NCBI GenBank assembly: GCA_000775715.1
Contig: JRWQ01000008.1
Span: 62,001 to 126,000 of the forward strand
Direction: 5' to 3'
Source: Vibrio tubiashii
Lineage (GTDB): Bacteria; Pseudomonadota; Gammaproteobacteria; Enterobacterales; Vibrionaceae
DNA length: 64,000 nt
Below, piece after piece: positions 19,201-27,163 of the stretch; within the stretch, counting starts at the first letter, position 1; each line of letters opens with the position of its first letter. The position numbers and the translations under genes are program-made. A model generated the notes under the pieces. That model saw only the letters and a program-made list of their open reading frames with translations. It was not told where the DNA came from and made no database searches.

Positions 19201-19282
19201 TAAACCCGGCGGCTTGCAGTTGTTCGAGAAAGGTGAGAACGATCGGATCCACATCCGATTGAGAATGTAATCTTGGTAACAT
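16250..19282 (-). CDS. ydiJ: FAD-binding and Fe-S oxidoreductase, YdiJ family (D-2-hydroxyacid/D-2-hydroxyglutarate dehydrogenase-like)
   Basis: This ~1010-residue fusion has an FAD-binding type 4 domain (FSPRGGGTGTNGQS, about residue 80), a C-terminal FAD-oxidase domain and Fe-S clusters (CNGNGLCFNYDTASPMCPSM; CLACKACASQCPI). A heterodisulfide-reductase-like tail carries GCCGMAGTFG. E. coli YdiJ (1018 residues) has the same layout and is reported to oxidise D-2-hydroxyglutarate; the substrate here is inferred. I start at ATG 19282 (MLPRLHSQ) because AGGAAG stands seven bases before it; an in-frame TTG further upstream lacks support. It is divergent from the DUF3334 gene. Confidence 0.92.
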   Translation of the reverse strand: MLPRLHSQSDVDPIVLTFLEQLQAAGFSGDIESQFSSRLAVATDNSVYQQLPQAVVHPKTTEDVALIGKISNKAEFERIKFSPRGGGTGTNGQSLTKGVVVDLSRYMNQVLEINQEEGWVRVQTGIIKDQLNDAVRPFGYFFSPDLSTSNRATLGGMINTDASGQGSLKYGKTSDHVLSLQAVFADGSCLESDLSHGMPQEGEFAYDAYHVTEKVCREKRTQIDDKFPPLNRFLTGYDLKNALDTETDSFDLTRVLCGAEGSLAFITEAKLNLTPIPKARTLVNVKYNSFDSALRSAPFMVEANALSVETVDSRVLNLAKQDIVWHTVSDLLTDVPGKDMQGINMVEFAGQDEAEVEQQVNSLTKRLEAMLESNEAGIIGYQMCSDVASIGRIYNMRKKAVGLLGAAKGRAKPVAFAEDTCVPPENLADFIVEFRELLDAKSLNYGMFGHVDAGVLHVRPALDLCDPKQESLMHEISDEVVKLVAKYGGLMWGEHGKGYRSEYGPEFFGEELFTELRRVKAAFDPHNKMNPGKICTPLESSEELVKVTDTKRGYFDRQIDVQVRDSFKQAMECNGNGLCFNYDTASPMCPSMKVTADRRHSPKGRAGLVREWLRQLTEQGIDILDLEKQTLEKNASIKTMIDRVRNTVNKRHEYDFSHEVYEAMNGCLACKACASQCPIKVDVPSFRSRFLNIYYSRYQRPAKDYLVANIETMLPLMAKAPALVNGALKQKWIQDVTAKTVGYVDAPLLSVPTLDKRLSSLKPFDLQQLAAMSKEDKADHVVIVQDPFTSYYDAQVVEDFASLVTKLGKTPVLLPFKPNGKAQHIKGFLKQFAANAKTTAAFLQKVADVGVPLVGVDPALVLCYRDEYQEVLGDTRGDFQVLTVHEWLEPKLAEMEQRPSNGQDPWYLFAHCTEKTKLPNAEKEWGAIFSHFGARLDTVPVGCCGMAGTFGHEVDKLQMSKDIYGLSWKPRLEDLPKERCLITGYSCRSQVKRFEDTKVKHPLQALLEII

Positions 19283-19483
19283 GTGCTTCCTGCCCCTACA
19301 ACGCTGATCCAATCAGCAGTGGGTTTGCTCAGATTAAAACTATTATTTGAATCAGGTCACTTTACAACATTTAAAAGGGTGATCAAAACGGAATTGCAGT
19401 GTCAGAATGGAACTTCTCGCAATTTTTTCCCACACTTAGAGTTATTGGAGCGACTCCGAGTGTCTCTTATGAGCGAATCATCA

Positions 19484-20167
19484 ATGAAAAAAAATAAAGT
19501 CATCACGACCGAAGACATCCTTTTAAAGCTATGCCAATCGGTTTCAGGCGTACTAACTTCAGCCACAAGCTCGTCGGTACAATACTCAGCAATGGTGCAG
19601 AAAATCACTAAAACGAGCCTAAAACCGGATTTCGGCTGTTTCGTTCTTTTTGACGGTGGTTTTTCGGGGCTAGTTGTCATCAACTTTACTTCAAAAGCTG
19701 CACTAGAGCTTTACACTGCCTACATGCGCAATATGGGTATGCCAGAAGAAGAGTTAGCAGTGCTACACACTTCTGATGAAGTCGCAGACGTACTGGGTGA
19801 GTTAATGAACCAATTAGTGGGTCACTTCACTAACCAAGTACGTAAAGATCTACAAACCCACATCACGCAAAACCAGCCTAAGATGCTGTCTTTAAACAAA
19901 CAGGTAAACCTGTCGGTTGATACTAACCTAGATCGCCCGCAAGCACGTCGTGTTACCTTCTCAACAGAGAAAGGCAATATCTTCTATCTTGAGCTAGCAA
20001 TGGATAAAACCGAATTTATTCAGCTAGAAGAGTTCGAAGTCGCTGGAGACGAATGCCCAGATGATATCTTGGAACAGGCGCAGCAAAACATGAAAGCAAG
20101 CAGCGCAAAGAAAGAAGAGAAGCCAGAGAGCAACGCAAACGACCTACTTGACGAGTTAGGCATCTAA
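19484..20167 (+). CDS. DUF3334 family protein with CheC/CheX-like signature
   Basis: A 227-residue cytoplasmic protein, conserved in vibrios as DUF3334 as far as I recall. I start at MKKNKVITTEDILLKLCQ (19484); an alternative ATG is at 19469. There is no signal peptide or membrane segment. The stretch ADVLGELMNQLVGHFTNQV (residues 101-119) contains E106-x-x-N109 within GELxNxxxG. That is the catalytic signature of CheC/CheX/FliY-type CheY-P phosphatases. Only one such motif is visible, as in CheX. The function is otherwise unknown. It is divergent from ydiJ and followed by a DUF2786 gene. Confidence 0.75.
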   Translation: MKKNKVITTEDILLKLCQSVSGVLTSATSSSVQYSAMVQKITKTSLKPDFGCFVLFDGGFSGLVVINFTSKAALELYTAYMRNMGMPEEELAVLHTSDEVADVLGELMNQLVGHFTNQVRKDLQTHITQNQPKMLSLNKQVNLSVDTNLDRPQARRVTFSTEKGNIFYLELAMDKTEFIQLEEFEVAGDECPDDILEQAQQNMKASSAKKEEKPESNANDLLDELGI

Positions 20168-20306
20168 GCCAAGCAATCAACTCGAGCCAATGCCATCGAA
20201 CCTTCGGCGGCATTTTCATTTCTCCCTCAGTTTATCGCCACATCTCATTTCCGTTTTGCATTAGAAAACGGTAAAATGTCCGACTTTGCGAAATTAATGA
20301 GATTTG

Positions 20307-20999
20307 ATGCGCTCGATGGATAAACAAAAAGCCCTTAAGAAAATTGCTAAATGTTTAGAACTTGGTAACTCAGCAAACGTCAACGAAGCGGCAAACGCGA
20401 TCAAGATGGCTCACCGCTTGATGCTTAAGTACGGCCTCGATAAAGATGACATTGAGTTTATCAAGATGGGCAAAACCCAATCGACTCATCTGCTCCCTGC
20501 CAATGTAGGCTCGAACATCCTTCGAATCATCCGTGGCATTAACACTAAATTTGGTGTTGAGGCGGTTCTGCTCAACCACAAAGGTCTAAAACGCGCCGAG
20601 TTCATTGGTGAAGCGGATCGCGCTATTTTCGCTGCATTCGCATTTGACATCGTTTACCGCGAAATGAACGAACAGACTGGCCGCTTCCGTAATGGCTTTG
20701 CGGGTACAGGTACGCCAAGCGCCGAAGTAACTCGCCGTGTAAACTCGTTTCTGTCAGGTTGGGTTGAAGGCGCACTAGAAAAGCTCCCTATCATTAGCCC
20801 TGATGAAGAGTCAGCAAAGAAAATCGATGACTACATTGATAAAGAGTTTAAAAACATCGACCGTGAAACCTTTAAGCAGCAGCTAAGAGAGGCGATGAAG
20901 AATCTTACCGAAGATTACGAAGTCGGCTTAAAGAAAGGCCGCACCGTGTCAGTAAACCGCCCTATCAATGGGGCACAAGCGCCTAAGATGCTTAGGTAG
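20307..20999 (+). CDS. DUF2786 domain protein
   Basis: The ~230-residue product begins with the DUF2786 motif (KALKKIAKCLELGNSANVNEAANAIKMAHRLMLKYGL, residues about 6-42). It ends with a basic helical tail (DYEVGLKKGRTVSVNRPI). Similar proteins occur in proteobacteria and phages; the function is unknown. Three starts are close together (TTG 20304, ATG 20307, ATG 20316). I chose 20307 for the TGAGAT element just upstream. A weak hairpin around 20188-20215 separates it from the DUF3334 gene. Confidence 0.8.
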   Translation: MRSMDKQKALKKIAKCLELGNSANVNEAANAIKMAHRLMLKYGLDKDDIEFIKMGKTQSTHLLPANVGSNILRIIRGINTKFGVEAVLLNHKGLKRAEFIGEADRAIFAAFAFDIVYREMNEQTGRFRNGFAGTGTPSAEVTRRVNSFLSGWVEGALEKLPIISPDEESAKKIDDYIDKEFKNIDRETFKQQLREAMKNLTEDYEVGLKKGRTVSVNRPINGAQAPKMLR

Positions 21000-21154
21000 C
21001 CACAGGATTATCCACCACTAAGATTTGTTAAGTCTGTTTTTCATAACTCGATATTATGGTCGTATGAGAAACCGACTTATCAAAGTATCTGGCCTTCACT
21101 TTTAGATACTCGTTATCAGAGAAAAATACGTCTACTGCCGTTCGCTTGGGGAAC

Positions 21155-21502
21155 TCACTCAGGTCGTAAGTGGTTGAGTGGCGCCCATGCAAAGCTACCC
21201 TCTGAACCGACCTTCTCACACCAAATCCAACCATTGAGTTCAAAATCTGAGACAAGCAAATCGCCAACCTCCAATTGATGCTCTATCGCGGTGTAATCAT
21301 CCAGTACCTTAACCGTACCACCTTGTATATGTAGAATTTGTTTTGGAATCCAGCCCTGTTTGTTTTCTCCAAGGCACAACACCCAGCTTGGCCAATCTCC
21401 GTCAGCATCTGACTCCTCAATTAGCTTAAGTAACTCACCTGACTTAACCTTAATTGGGTTGTCTGGATTATCTGTGTATCTCTTAGTGACTTTGTATTGC
21501 AT
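21155..21502 (-). CDS. SH3-like domain protein
   Basis: The 115-residue product contains two SH3-type barrels: YKVTKRYTDNPDNPIKVKSGELLKL with WVLCLGENKQGWIPKQIL, and EVGDLLVSDFELNGWIWCEK with GSFAWAPLNHLRPE. Paired WxxC/GWIP elements are typical of variant SH3 domains that read peptides or cell-wall material. No signal peptide is visible with this start, so it is probably cytoplasmic. ATG 21502 follows TAAGGAAT, a good ribosome site, which is why I reject longer upstream extensions. No partner gene is evident. Confidence 0.75.
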   Translation of the reverse strand: MQYKVTKRYTDNPDNPIKVKSGELLKLIEESDADGDWPSWVLCLGENKQGWIPKQILHIQGGTVKVLDDYTAIEHQLEVGDLLVSDFELNGWIWCEKVGSEGSFAWAPLNHLRPE

Positions 21503-21711
21503 ATCATTCCTTAAACGCATATTCGACGCCGACACTCCACTATACATTACCACCAGAACCCGACAAGGCTCGGCGTAATGCTGCACCCCAAATCCAAAAC
21601 AAGCTTCTTCCTCAGCAATTACAGAGTTGATCAACAATTATTGTCTACTTTCGCCATTCAATTGATATACTTAGCAAATACACCTAACCATTAATGTAAC
21701 TTGAGGCTGCT

Positions 21712-22752
21712 TTGCGTCTATTATCCGTGCTATTGCTGATCGTCTCTTCGCTAAGCTTTGCTCAAACCATTGAAGAGCTTACCCAAAGCGCCCAGAGCAA
21801 CAATATTCACGCTCAATTAGAGCTCGCAAACCGTTATGCAAACGGGCAAGGCGTTGAAGAGTCAGCGACAGAAGCCTTTTATTGGTATAAACAAGCCGCA
21901 GACAATGGAAGTGAATTAGCCGCGGCCCCTCTTGGCCGAGCGTACTACTTGGGTATTGGCACCTCCGTTGATCTCGAGGATGCCATTTTCTGGCTAAGTA
22001 AGGCTGCGCTCGCTGGTGATACCAAGGCACCTTTGCTACTCGGGCAGCTTTACGAGCAGAGCAGCGGCCAGTTCAACAATCTCGACTTAGCAGAACTGTG
22101 GTACACGTTCGCAAGCAAAGAGAACCCAGAGGCGGAAAACGACTACGCTCGTGTGCTTGAAAAGCAGTTTAACAACCGCCGTGCTAAGCAAGTTGCTGCT
22201 ATTGATCAGCTAGAAGTGGCGTTTGATAGCGGAGATATTGAGCTTAGCCCAAAAGCCAAATCACTGTCGCACAACGAACAATCTCAGGGTGCGACTCTCT
22301 ACGCACTGCTTGGTCTGCTCCTGCTCGCGATTGCCGTGTGTGTTTGGTTATTGCGTATTAATCGCTCGTTAAAGGCAATGACGAGTGCTTCTGATTCCGA
22401 CGCACAAAGACAGCAGAGCAAACTCGATAGAGAAATTAAGCGTAAAGATGAGACGTTAAAGCAGCAAAAGCGCCAAATGGAAGTGATGTATCGTCATATC
22501 AAGAAGCTTCAGAGCCAACCTGCTCAGCAACGCACTAAAACACCTGCTGCTAGCTCAAGCCAAGACAAGCCGATCACCCTCGCCTGCGCTCTATTTGGCT
22601 TTAATCCAAGTAAGATCCCTGACGAAAAACAGATCAAAGCGCGCTATAAGCAGCTGTGTAAGGTTTACCACCCAGATTTGAAAGGCAGTGAAGAAGAGAT
22701 GAAACGCTTGAACCAGGCACTGAAAGTCATCCTTGCGCACGTTAATAAATAG
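21712..22752 (+). CDS. membrane protein with periplasmic Sel1 repeats and a C-terminal J-like domain
   Basis: The 346-residue product starts at TTG 21712, five bases after GAGG. A signal peptide covers residues 1-18. Two to three Sel1/TPR-like repeats follow (ELANRYANGQGVEESATEAFYWYKQAADNG; LGRAYYLGIGTSVDLEDAIFWLSKAAL; LLGQLYEQ). A membrane helix lies at about 195-214 (LYALLGLLLLAIAVCVWLL). After it comes a basic coiled coil and then RYKQLCKVYHPDLKG, whose HPD at 320-322 is the J-domain motif. The topology implies external protein-binding repeats with a cytoplasmic DnaK-recruiting tail. The signal is inferred to be cleaved; if not, the topology changes. Function unknown. Confidence 0.8.
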   Translation: MRLLSVLLLIVSSLSFAQTIEELTQSAQSNNIHAQLELANRYANGQGVEESATEAFYWYKQAADNGSELAAAPLGRAYYLGIGTSVDLEDAIFWLSKAALAGDTKAPLLLGQLYEQSSGQFNNLDLAELWYTFASKENPEAENDYARVLEKQFNNRRAKQVAAIDQLEVAFDSGDIELSPKAKSLSHNEQSQGATLYALLGLLLLAIAVCVWLLRINRSLKAMTSASDSDAQRQQSKLDREIKRKDETLKQQKRQMEVMYRHIKKLQSQPAQQRTKTPAASSSQDKPITLACALFGFNPSKIPDEKQIKARYKQLCKVYHPDLKGSEEEMKRLNQALKVILAHVNK

Positions 22753-22920
22753 TTACAAATTGAACTGGTTTAAATTGGATAACTTAGACAAGCCTTTAAA
22801 AACGGTACTACGCAATCGATCTCCTTCCCATAAAACGTAACAAATGATTAACTCCTTATCCATTCTCGTGTAATAATACGCGCCGAATATAACGCCTAGC
22901 AATAAGGTGGGGAGAAAACT

Positions 22921-23106
22921 ATGTTCACAATTGAAGGTGTGTGTGATTGGTGTAAACAACCTAGCATGCTAACAAAACACGAATATGTTGATGGGAAGAG
23001 CCATTGCTCATGCGCTGAATGCAATGACTTAGCCACATTGGATGTGCGTCAATTCAACATTGCAGAAATACAACAACGAGAAAGACAGGCAAGCTCTATA
23101 CGCTAA
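22921..23106 (+). CDS. small zinc-ribbon-like protein
   Basis: The 61-residue product has GVCDWCKQPSM and SHCSCAECNDL, a CxxC...CxCxxC arrangement that would bind one zinc ion. The strong ribosome site GGGGAG lies eight bases before ATG. The intact small frame with ordered cysteines supports it being real. It is followed by a terminator hairpin. No function can be assigned. Confidence 0.7.
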   Translation: MFTIEGVCDWCKQPSMLTKHEYVDGKSHCSCAECNDLATLDVRQFNIAEIQQRERQASSIR

Positions 23107-23142
23107 CACTCGGTGTTGAAAATCTGCTCTCCAAGGATGCTA

Positions 23143-23177
23143 AGCCACCACTACAAAAAGATAACGGTGGCTTTTTG
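23143..23177. terminator. intrinsic terminator between small zinc-ribbon gene and maiA
   Basis: The stem AGCCACC (23143-23149) pairs with GGTGGCT (23166-23172) across a 16-base loop, followed by a five-T run. It is convergently placed and suits the plus-strand gene best. Confidence 0.6.
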
Positions 23178-23825
23178 CTATCTAGCGTCTGGTTGAACTT
23201 CTGGCACTGCATTTTGAAACGCACTCAATTGATTGAGTGACGTTGTCACCCTGTTTATGTTTGGATATCCGCCAAGCTCAAGGTTAAATCGCTTAGCATT
23301 GTATACCTGCGGCACCAAACACACATCAGCCAGAGTTACCTCATCACCAACACAATACTTACCACTGCAACTTGCGAGGCGCTGCTCTAATGCAGAGAAA
23401 CCTTGCCCAATCCAATGGTGATACCAATGCTGCTTTTGCTCCTCATCGGCAGCAAGATTACCCGTCAAGTACTGCAACACTCTAAGGTTGTTGAGTGGAT
23501 GGATATCGATAGCAATATCTTGTGCTAACGCTTTGACCAAATAGCGGCACGTCCTATCTTCTGGCGTCAGTTTAAACTCAGGGTAAGCGTCATCAAGATA
23601 GTCGATTATCGCTAAAGATTGGTTGAGCGTCATATCCCCATCCACCAGCACCGGAACCAGTTGATTCGGATTCAAGCGCTGGAACTCTGGCGAATGCTGC
23701 TCTCCACCATTTTTAACTAGATGCACCGAACGTTGCTGATAGTCTAGCCCCTTGAGGTTAAGCGCGATTCTAACCCGATACGCGGCCGAGGAGCGCCAGT
23801 AACCGTAGAGGATGCGCTCACTCAT
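23178..23825 (-). CDS. maiA: maleylacetoacetate isomerase
   Basis: MaiA is a zeta-class glutathione transferase that converts maleylacetoacetate to fumarylacetoacetate, using glutathione. The 215-residue protein has the thioredoxin-like start GYWRSSAAYRVRIALNLKG, with the zeta motif SSAAYRVRIAL. It then shows PNQLVPVLVDGDMTLNQSLAI and an all-helical C-terminal domain with CVGDEVTLADVCLVPQVYNA. It overlaps the fumarylacetoacetase gene by eight bases and is last in the tyrosine-degradation operon. Confidence 0.95.
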   Translation of the reverse strand: MSERILYGYWRSSAAYRVRIALNLKGLDYQQRSVHLVKNGGEQHSPEFQRLNPNQLVPVLVDGDMTLNQSLAIIDYLDDAYPEFKLTPEDRTCRYLVKALAQDIAIDIHPLNNLRVLQYLTGNLAADEEQKQHWYHHWIGQGFSALEQRLASCSGKYCVGDEVTLADVCLVPQVYNAKRFNLELGGYPNINRVTTSLNQLSAFQNAVPEVQPDAR

Positions 23826-24831
23826 ATCTCACCACACGCTGGTCAATTGCACCAAAGATAGAGTGACCGTCACCGTCTAACATTTCCATCTTAATTCTGT
23901 CACCAAACTTCATAAAACTCGTCGATGGTGCACCATCTCGAATCGTCTCTATCATGCGAACTTCAGCAATGCAGGAATAGCCGACTCCACCTTCAGAAAT
24001 CGCGGTGCCAAAGTCTGTGCCTTGCTTATTCGACACAGTTCCCGACCCAATGATTGCGCCGGCAGATAAAGGTCTACTTTTTGCCGCGTGTGCGATGAGT
24101 TCGGGAAACTCAAAAGTCATATCCACGCCCGCATTTGGGCAACCAAAAGGCTGATCGTTATAGAAGCTAAGCAGAGGAAGGTTAACCTTACCGCCGTCCC
24201 AATTTTCGCCTAACTCATCTGGCGTCACTGCGACTGGCGAGAAAACAGACGAAGGTTTTGACTGAAAGAAGCCAAACCCTTTCGCTAGCTCGTTGGGAAT
24301 CAAACCCCGAAGTGAGACATCATTGACTAGCATAACTAGACGAATAGATTGTGCCGCCTCTTGCGCAGACACGCCCATTGCGACATCTCCGGTGACTACC
24401 GCAACCTCCCCTTCAAAATCGATGCCCCACTCTTCGCTGGCGACAGGAATATCATCGCAAGGGCCAATAAAGGCGTCTGAGCCACCTTGATACATCAAAG
24501 GATCGGTCCAAAAGCTTGGCGGCATTTCTGCTCCTCGAGCTTTGCGAACAAGCTCGACATGATTGACATAAGCAGAGCCGTCTGCCCATTGAAACGCCCT
24601 TGGCAGCGGTGATTCACACAAGGTTGGGTCAAATGGCATTTCGCTGGTTAACTCACCATTATTGAGTGCTAAATATACTTCGTTTAGTTGCGACTCAACG
24701 TGGTTCCAATTATCCAATGCTTCCTGCAGCGTTTGCGCGACCTCTGGCACCGCAACACACTTAGATAATGCTCTGTTAACCACAACCAGCAAGCCATCTC
24801 GACTGTCATTCTTTAAGGTTGCTAACTTCAT
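23818..24831 (-). CDS. fahA: fumarylacetoacetase (fumarylacetoacetate hydrolase)
   Basis: The enzyme cleaves fumarylacetoacetate to fumarate and acetoacetate, the final step. The 337-residue product has the FAH-family core EEWGIDFEGEVAVVTGDV, with acidic metal ligands, as well as VMLVNDVSLRGLIP and AIIGSGTVSNKQG. I start at ATG 24831 (MKLATLKN), preceded by AGGGA. An earlier in-frame TTG is less likely. It is six codons shorter or longer depending on start, with no effect on domains. It lies between hmgA (12-base gap) and maiA (8-base overlap). Confidence 0.93.
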   Translation of the reverse strand: MKLATLKNDSRDGLLVVVNRALSKCVAVPEVAQTLQEALDNWNHVESQLNEVYLALNNGELTSEMPFDPTLCESPLPRAFQWADGSAYVNHVELVRKARGAEMPPSFWTDPLMYQGGSDAFIGPCDDIPVASEEWGIDFEGEVAVVTGDVAMGVSAQEAAQSIRLVMLVNDVSLRGLIPNELAKGFGFFQSKPSSVFSPVAVTPDELGENWDGGKVNLPLLSFYNDQPFGCPNAGVDMTFEFPELIAHAAKSRPLSAGAIIGSGTVSNKQGTDFGTAISEGGVGYSCIAEVRMIETIRDGAPSTSFMKFGDRIKMEMLDGDGHSIFGAIDQRVVRYE

Positions 24832-24843
24832 AATCAATCCCTT

Positions 24844-25974
24844 TTACTTTTCTTGCCAACTGTAAACGTAGCTTTCATTTTCTGTCTGTTTCGCCGCCTC
24901 GCTGACATTAAGCGCATGGCGAGTATCAATCATCACCGCGACTTCGTCGGTAAACTTCTTCTTGTACTCTTGGCCCGCTTTAAACGCTTTCGGATGTGGT
25001 CCATGAGTAAAACCTGCCGGATGAAATGTCACCATGCCCGCCTCTATGTTGTCGCGACTGAAGAAGTCACCCGCGTGGTAGAACAAGACTTCATCGTAAT
25101 CATCATTGTTGTGATAAAACGGCACCTTAAGCGCACCTGGATCGCTTTCAATCGGTCTTGGTACAAAGGTACAAATCACAAAACCCTGGCCCACGAAGGT
25201 GGTGTGAGCTGAAGGAGGAAGGTGATAGCGGTGAGACATGAGCGGCCTAATATCGCGCCAATTGACTCTCACGACGGATAGGTCTCCATGCCAACCGATC
25301 GCATCAAGCGGATTAAACGGATAAGTCACCACGCTTACTTGCTCGTGGCGTTTGATGTGTACTTGGGTCGAGCTTTCTGAATATTGGGCTTTAAACTGCT
25401 GATCAATCTTCGGCACATCCAGCACCGCAGGATCAAACACCGCATGATTACCCACCATGCCCTTTTCTGGGAGGGTATAAGCCGCGTCAGTGTTCTCAAT
25501 CATCAATACAAACATCGGCTCCTTGGGCTCCAAGCGCCAATTGGTTGAACGAGGGATCATCACATAATCCCCTTCGACGACTTCGAGATGCCCATAATCG
25601 CAATAGAGATCGGCGCTACCTTGATGGATAAACAGCAGTTCGTCGCCATCGGCATTGCGTACCAAGTGGGTCATATCAGCGTCGAGCTTCCAAACACGAA
25701 CTTTACAGTTAGCATTATGAAGAAGGTGCGGCACTGACCAAGGCGAACCTTGTACAGACTGCTCAACGTGATTGAAATTAAACGCGCGCGGTTTTAACTC
25801 ACCGTCCCACTCGCTCCAACCTGTGGGCGCATGTTGATGGTGGAAGTGAGAAGCTGGGCCAAAGAACCCGCTCCGCCCCGCTTCGCGTTCATAAATCGCC
25901 TGTTCGGGAAAGTCTGCGTGCGCCTGCTTGGAGCACACTCCCTCCCGATGAGGGAATGTTATCCATTTATGCAT
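24844..25974 (-). CDS. hmgA: homogentisate 1,2-dioxygenase
   Basis: HmgA opens the ring of homogentisate to maleylacetoacetate with Fe(II) and O2. The 376-residue cupin-type protein shows the ligand-bearing segments LPPSAHTTFVGQGFVICTFVPRP, FYHNNDDYDEVLFYHAGDF and MVTFHPAGFTHGPHPKAF. It is shorter than the ~430-residue Pseudomonas and human enzymes but looks complete. Loss of this gene in vibrios gives brown pyomelanin. Its start overlaps the hppD stop by eight bases. Confidence 0.95.
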   Translation of the reverse strand: MHKWITFPHREGVCSKQAHADFPEQAIYEREAGRSGFFGPASHFHHQHAPTGWSEWDGELKPRAFNFNHVEQSVQGSPWSVPHLLHNANCKVRVWKLDADMTHLVRNADGDELLFIHQGSADLYCDYGHLEVVEGDYVMIPRSTNWRLEPKEPMFVLMIENTDAAYTLPEKGMVGNHAVFDPAVLDVPKIDQQFKAQYSESSTQVHIKRHEQVSVVTYPFNPLDAIGWHGDLSVVRVNWRDIRPLMSHRYHLPPSAHTTFVGQGFVICTFVPRPIESDPGALKVPFYHNNDDYDEVLFYHAGDFFSRDNIEAGMVTFHPAGFTHGPHPKAFKAGQEYKKKFTDEVAVMIDTRHALNVSEAAKQTENESYVYSWQEK

Positions 25975-27040
25975 CGTCTAATACCCCGCGACGAATCTGA
26001 TCTTCTTCAATCGACTCAAACAGCGCCTTGAAATTACCTTCACCAAAGCCCTCATTACCCTTACGTTGAATGATTTCAAAGAACACAGGGCCGATAACCG
26101 TTTGAGTAAAGATTTGCAGCAAAATGCCATCTTTCGTCGGTGCTCCGTCGATCAGTATTCTTAAGTCACGTAAGCGGGAAACATCTTCTGAATGACCTTT
26201 CACTCGCTCATCTACTTTTTCGTAATAGGTATCAGGGGTTGGCATGAAATCCATTCCACGCTCACGCAGGGTTTGTACCGTTTTATAGATGTCATTAGTG
26301 GTTAAGGCTATGTGCTGAATGCCCTCACCGTTGTACTCACGGATAAACTCTTCGATTTGTGATTTGTCGTCGGAAGACTCATTGATAGGAATGCGGATTT
26401 TGCCACATGGCGCTGTCATTGCTCGGCTCACCAAGCCTGTGAGTTTGCCTTCAATGTCAAAGTAGCGAATCTCTCTGAAATTACCGATGCGCTCATAGAA
26501 TCCAGACCACACGTCCATGTTGCCTTGTTTGACATTATGGGTCAGATGGTCAATTTCAAACAAGCCAACATCCATTCGAGACAGGCGTACTTGCGCATCA
26601 TCGTAAAAGCGGAAATCCACTTCATAAATGCTGCCATCATCATAGCGGTCAACAAAGTAAAGCAAGCTTTCTCCGATGCCGTAAATCGCTGGGATGCTTA
26701 GCTCCATCGGCCCAATTTCCGTGATGTACTCTTTGCCACCTTTGTCGAGCGCTTGCTTCATAGCGACCGCAGCATCACGCACTCTAAATGCCATGCCACA
26801 TACTGACGGCCCATGAACTTTTGCAAACGCCTCTGCTTGGCTATGAGGTTGAGCGTTGACAATAAAGTTCACATCACCTTGGCGATACAACCACGCCTCT
26901 TTCGAGCGGTGCTTAGCCACTTCGGCAAACCCAAGTGAATTGAATAAGTCTTTCAGGGCTTGAATACCTTGGTCATCTGCCGCTGTATATTCAACAAACT
27001 CAAAGCCATCGGTGCCAAGTGGGTTGTGCGCATCGTTCAT
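25967..27040 (-). CDS. hppD: 4-hydroxyphenylpyruvate dioxygenase
   Basis: HppD converts 4-hydroxyphenylpyruvate to homogentisate. The 357-residue VOC-fold protein has the iron ligands His in FEIDHLTHNV, His in GIQHIALTTNDI and Glu in FFEIIQRKGNEGFGEGNF. I start at ATG 27040 (MNDAHNPLGTDGF), eight bases after GAGGAAAA; the longer frame upstream has no ribosome site. It heads the minus-strand unit hppD-hmgA-fahA-maiA, whose genes overlap or nearly touch, so they should be co-transcribed and translationally coupled. Confidence 0.96.
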   Translation of the reverse strand: MNDAHNPLGTDGFEFVEYTAADDQGIQALKDLFNSLGFAEVAKHRSKEAWLYRQGDVNFIVNAQPHSQAEAFAKVHGPSVCGMAFRVRDAAVAMKQALDKGGKEYITEIGPMELSIPAIYGIGESLLYFVDRYDDGSIYEVDFRFYDDAQVRLSRMDVGLFEIDHLTHNVKQGNMDVWSGFYERIGNFREIRYFDIEGKLTGLVSRAMTAPCGKIRIPINESSDDKSQIEEFIREYNGEGIQHIALTTNDIYKTVQTLRERGMDFMPTPDTYYEKVDERVKGHSEDVSRLRDLRILIDGAPTKDGILLQIFTQTVIGPVFFEIIQRKGNEGFGEGNFKALFESIEEDQIRRGVLDDA

Positions 27041-27128
27041 CTTTATTTTCCTCGTTATTGTTTTAACTACCATGTCACTATCAATAACTTGGCTTACCTA
27101 AGCGTAAATTTGAACATTCCCAACACAA

Positions 27129-27163
27129 TTTACAGTTAAATAAATGTAAACAAAAACTGTAAA
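27129..27163. promoter_or_regulatory. cluster of TGTAAA/TTTACA hexamers upstream of hppD (possible TyrR sites)
   Basis: Within the 374-base gap 27041-27414 there are TTTACA at 27129-27134 and TGTAAA at 27145-27150 and 27158-27163. A further TTTACA lies at 27235-27240. TyrR boxes use these hexamers with six-base spacing; none of the pairs here has that exact spacing, so the assignment is tentative. The rest of the gap is AT-rich promoter DNA for hppD and the divergent peptidase gene. Confidence 0.3.

Noticed and set aside
21028..21154. Apparent continuation of coding sequence after the SH3 protein on the minus strand.
   Set aside because: The frame that continues is not the SH3 frame and would need a start inside that gene; no ribosome site or motif supports a separate gene or a frameshift.
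22753..22959. A minus-strand frame of 68 codons overlapping the start of the small zinc-ribbon gene.
   Set aside because: It lacks a ribosome site, runs antisense across the better supported zinc-ribbon gene and its promoter, and shows no domain.
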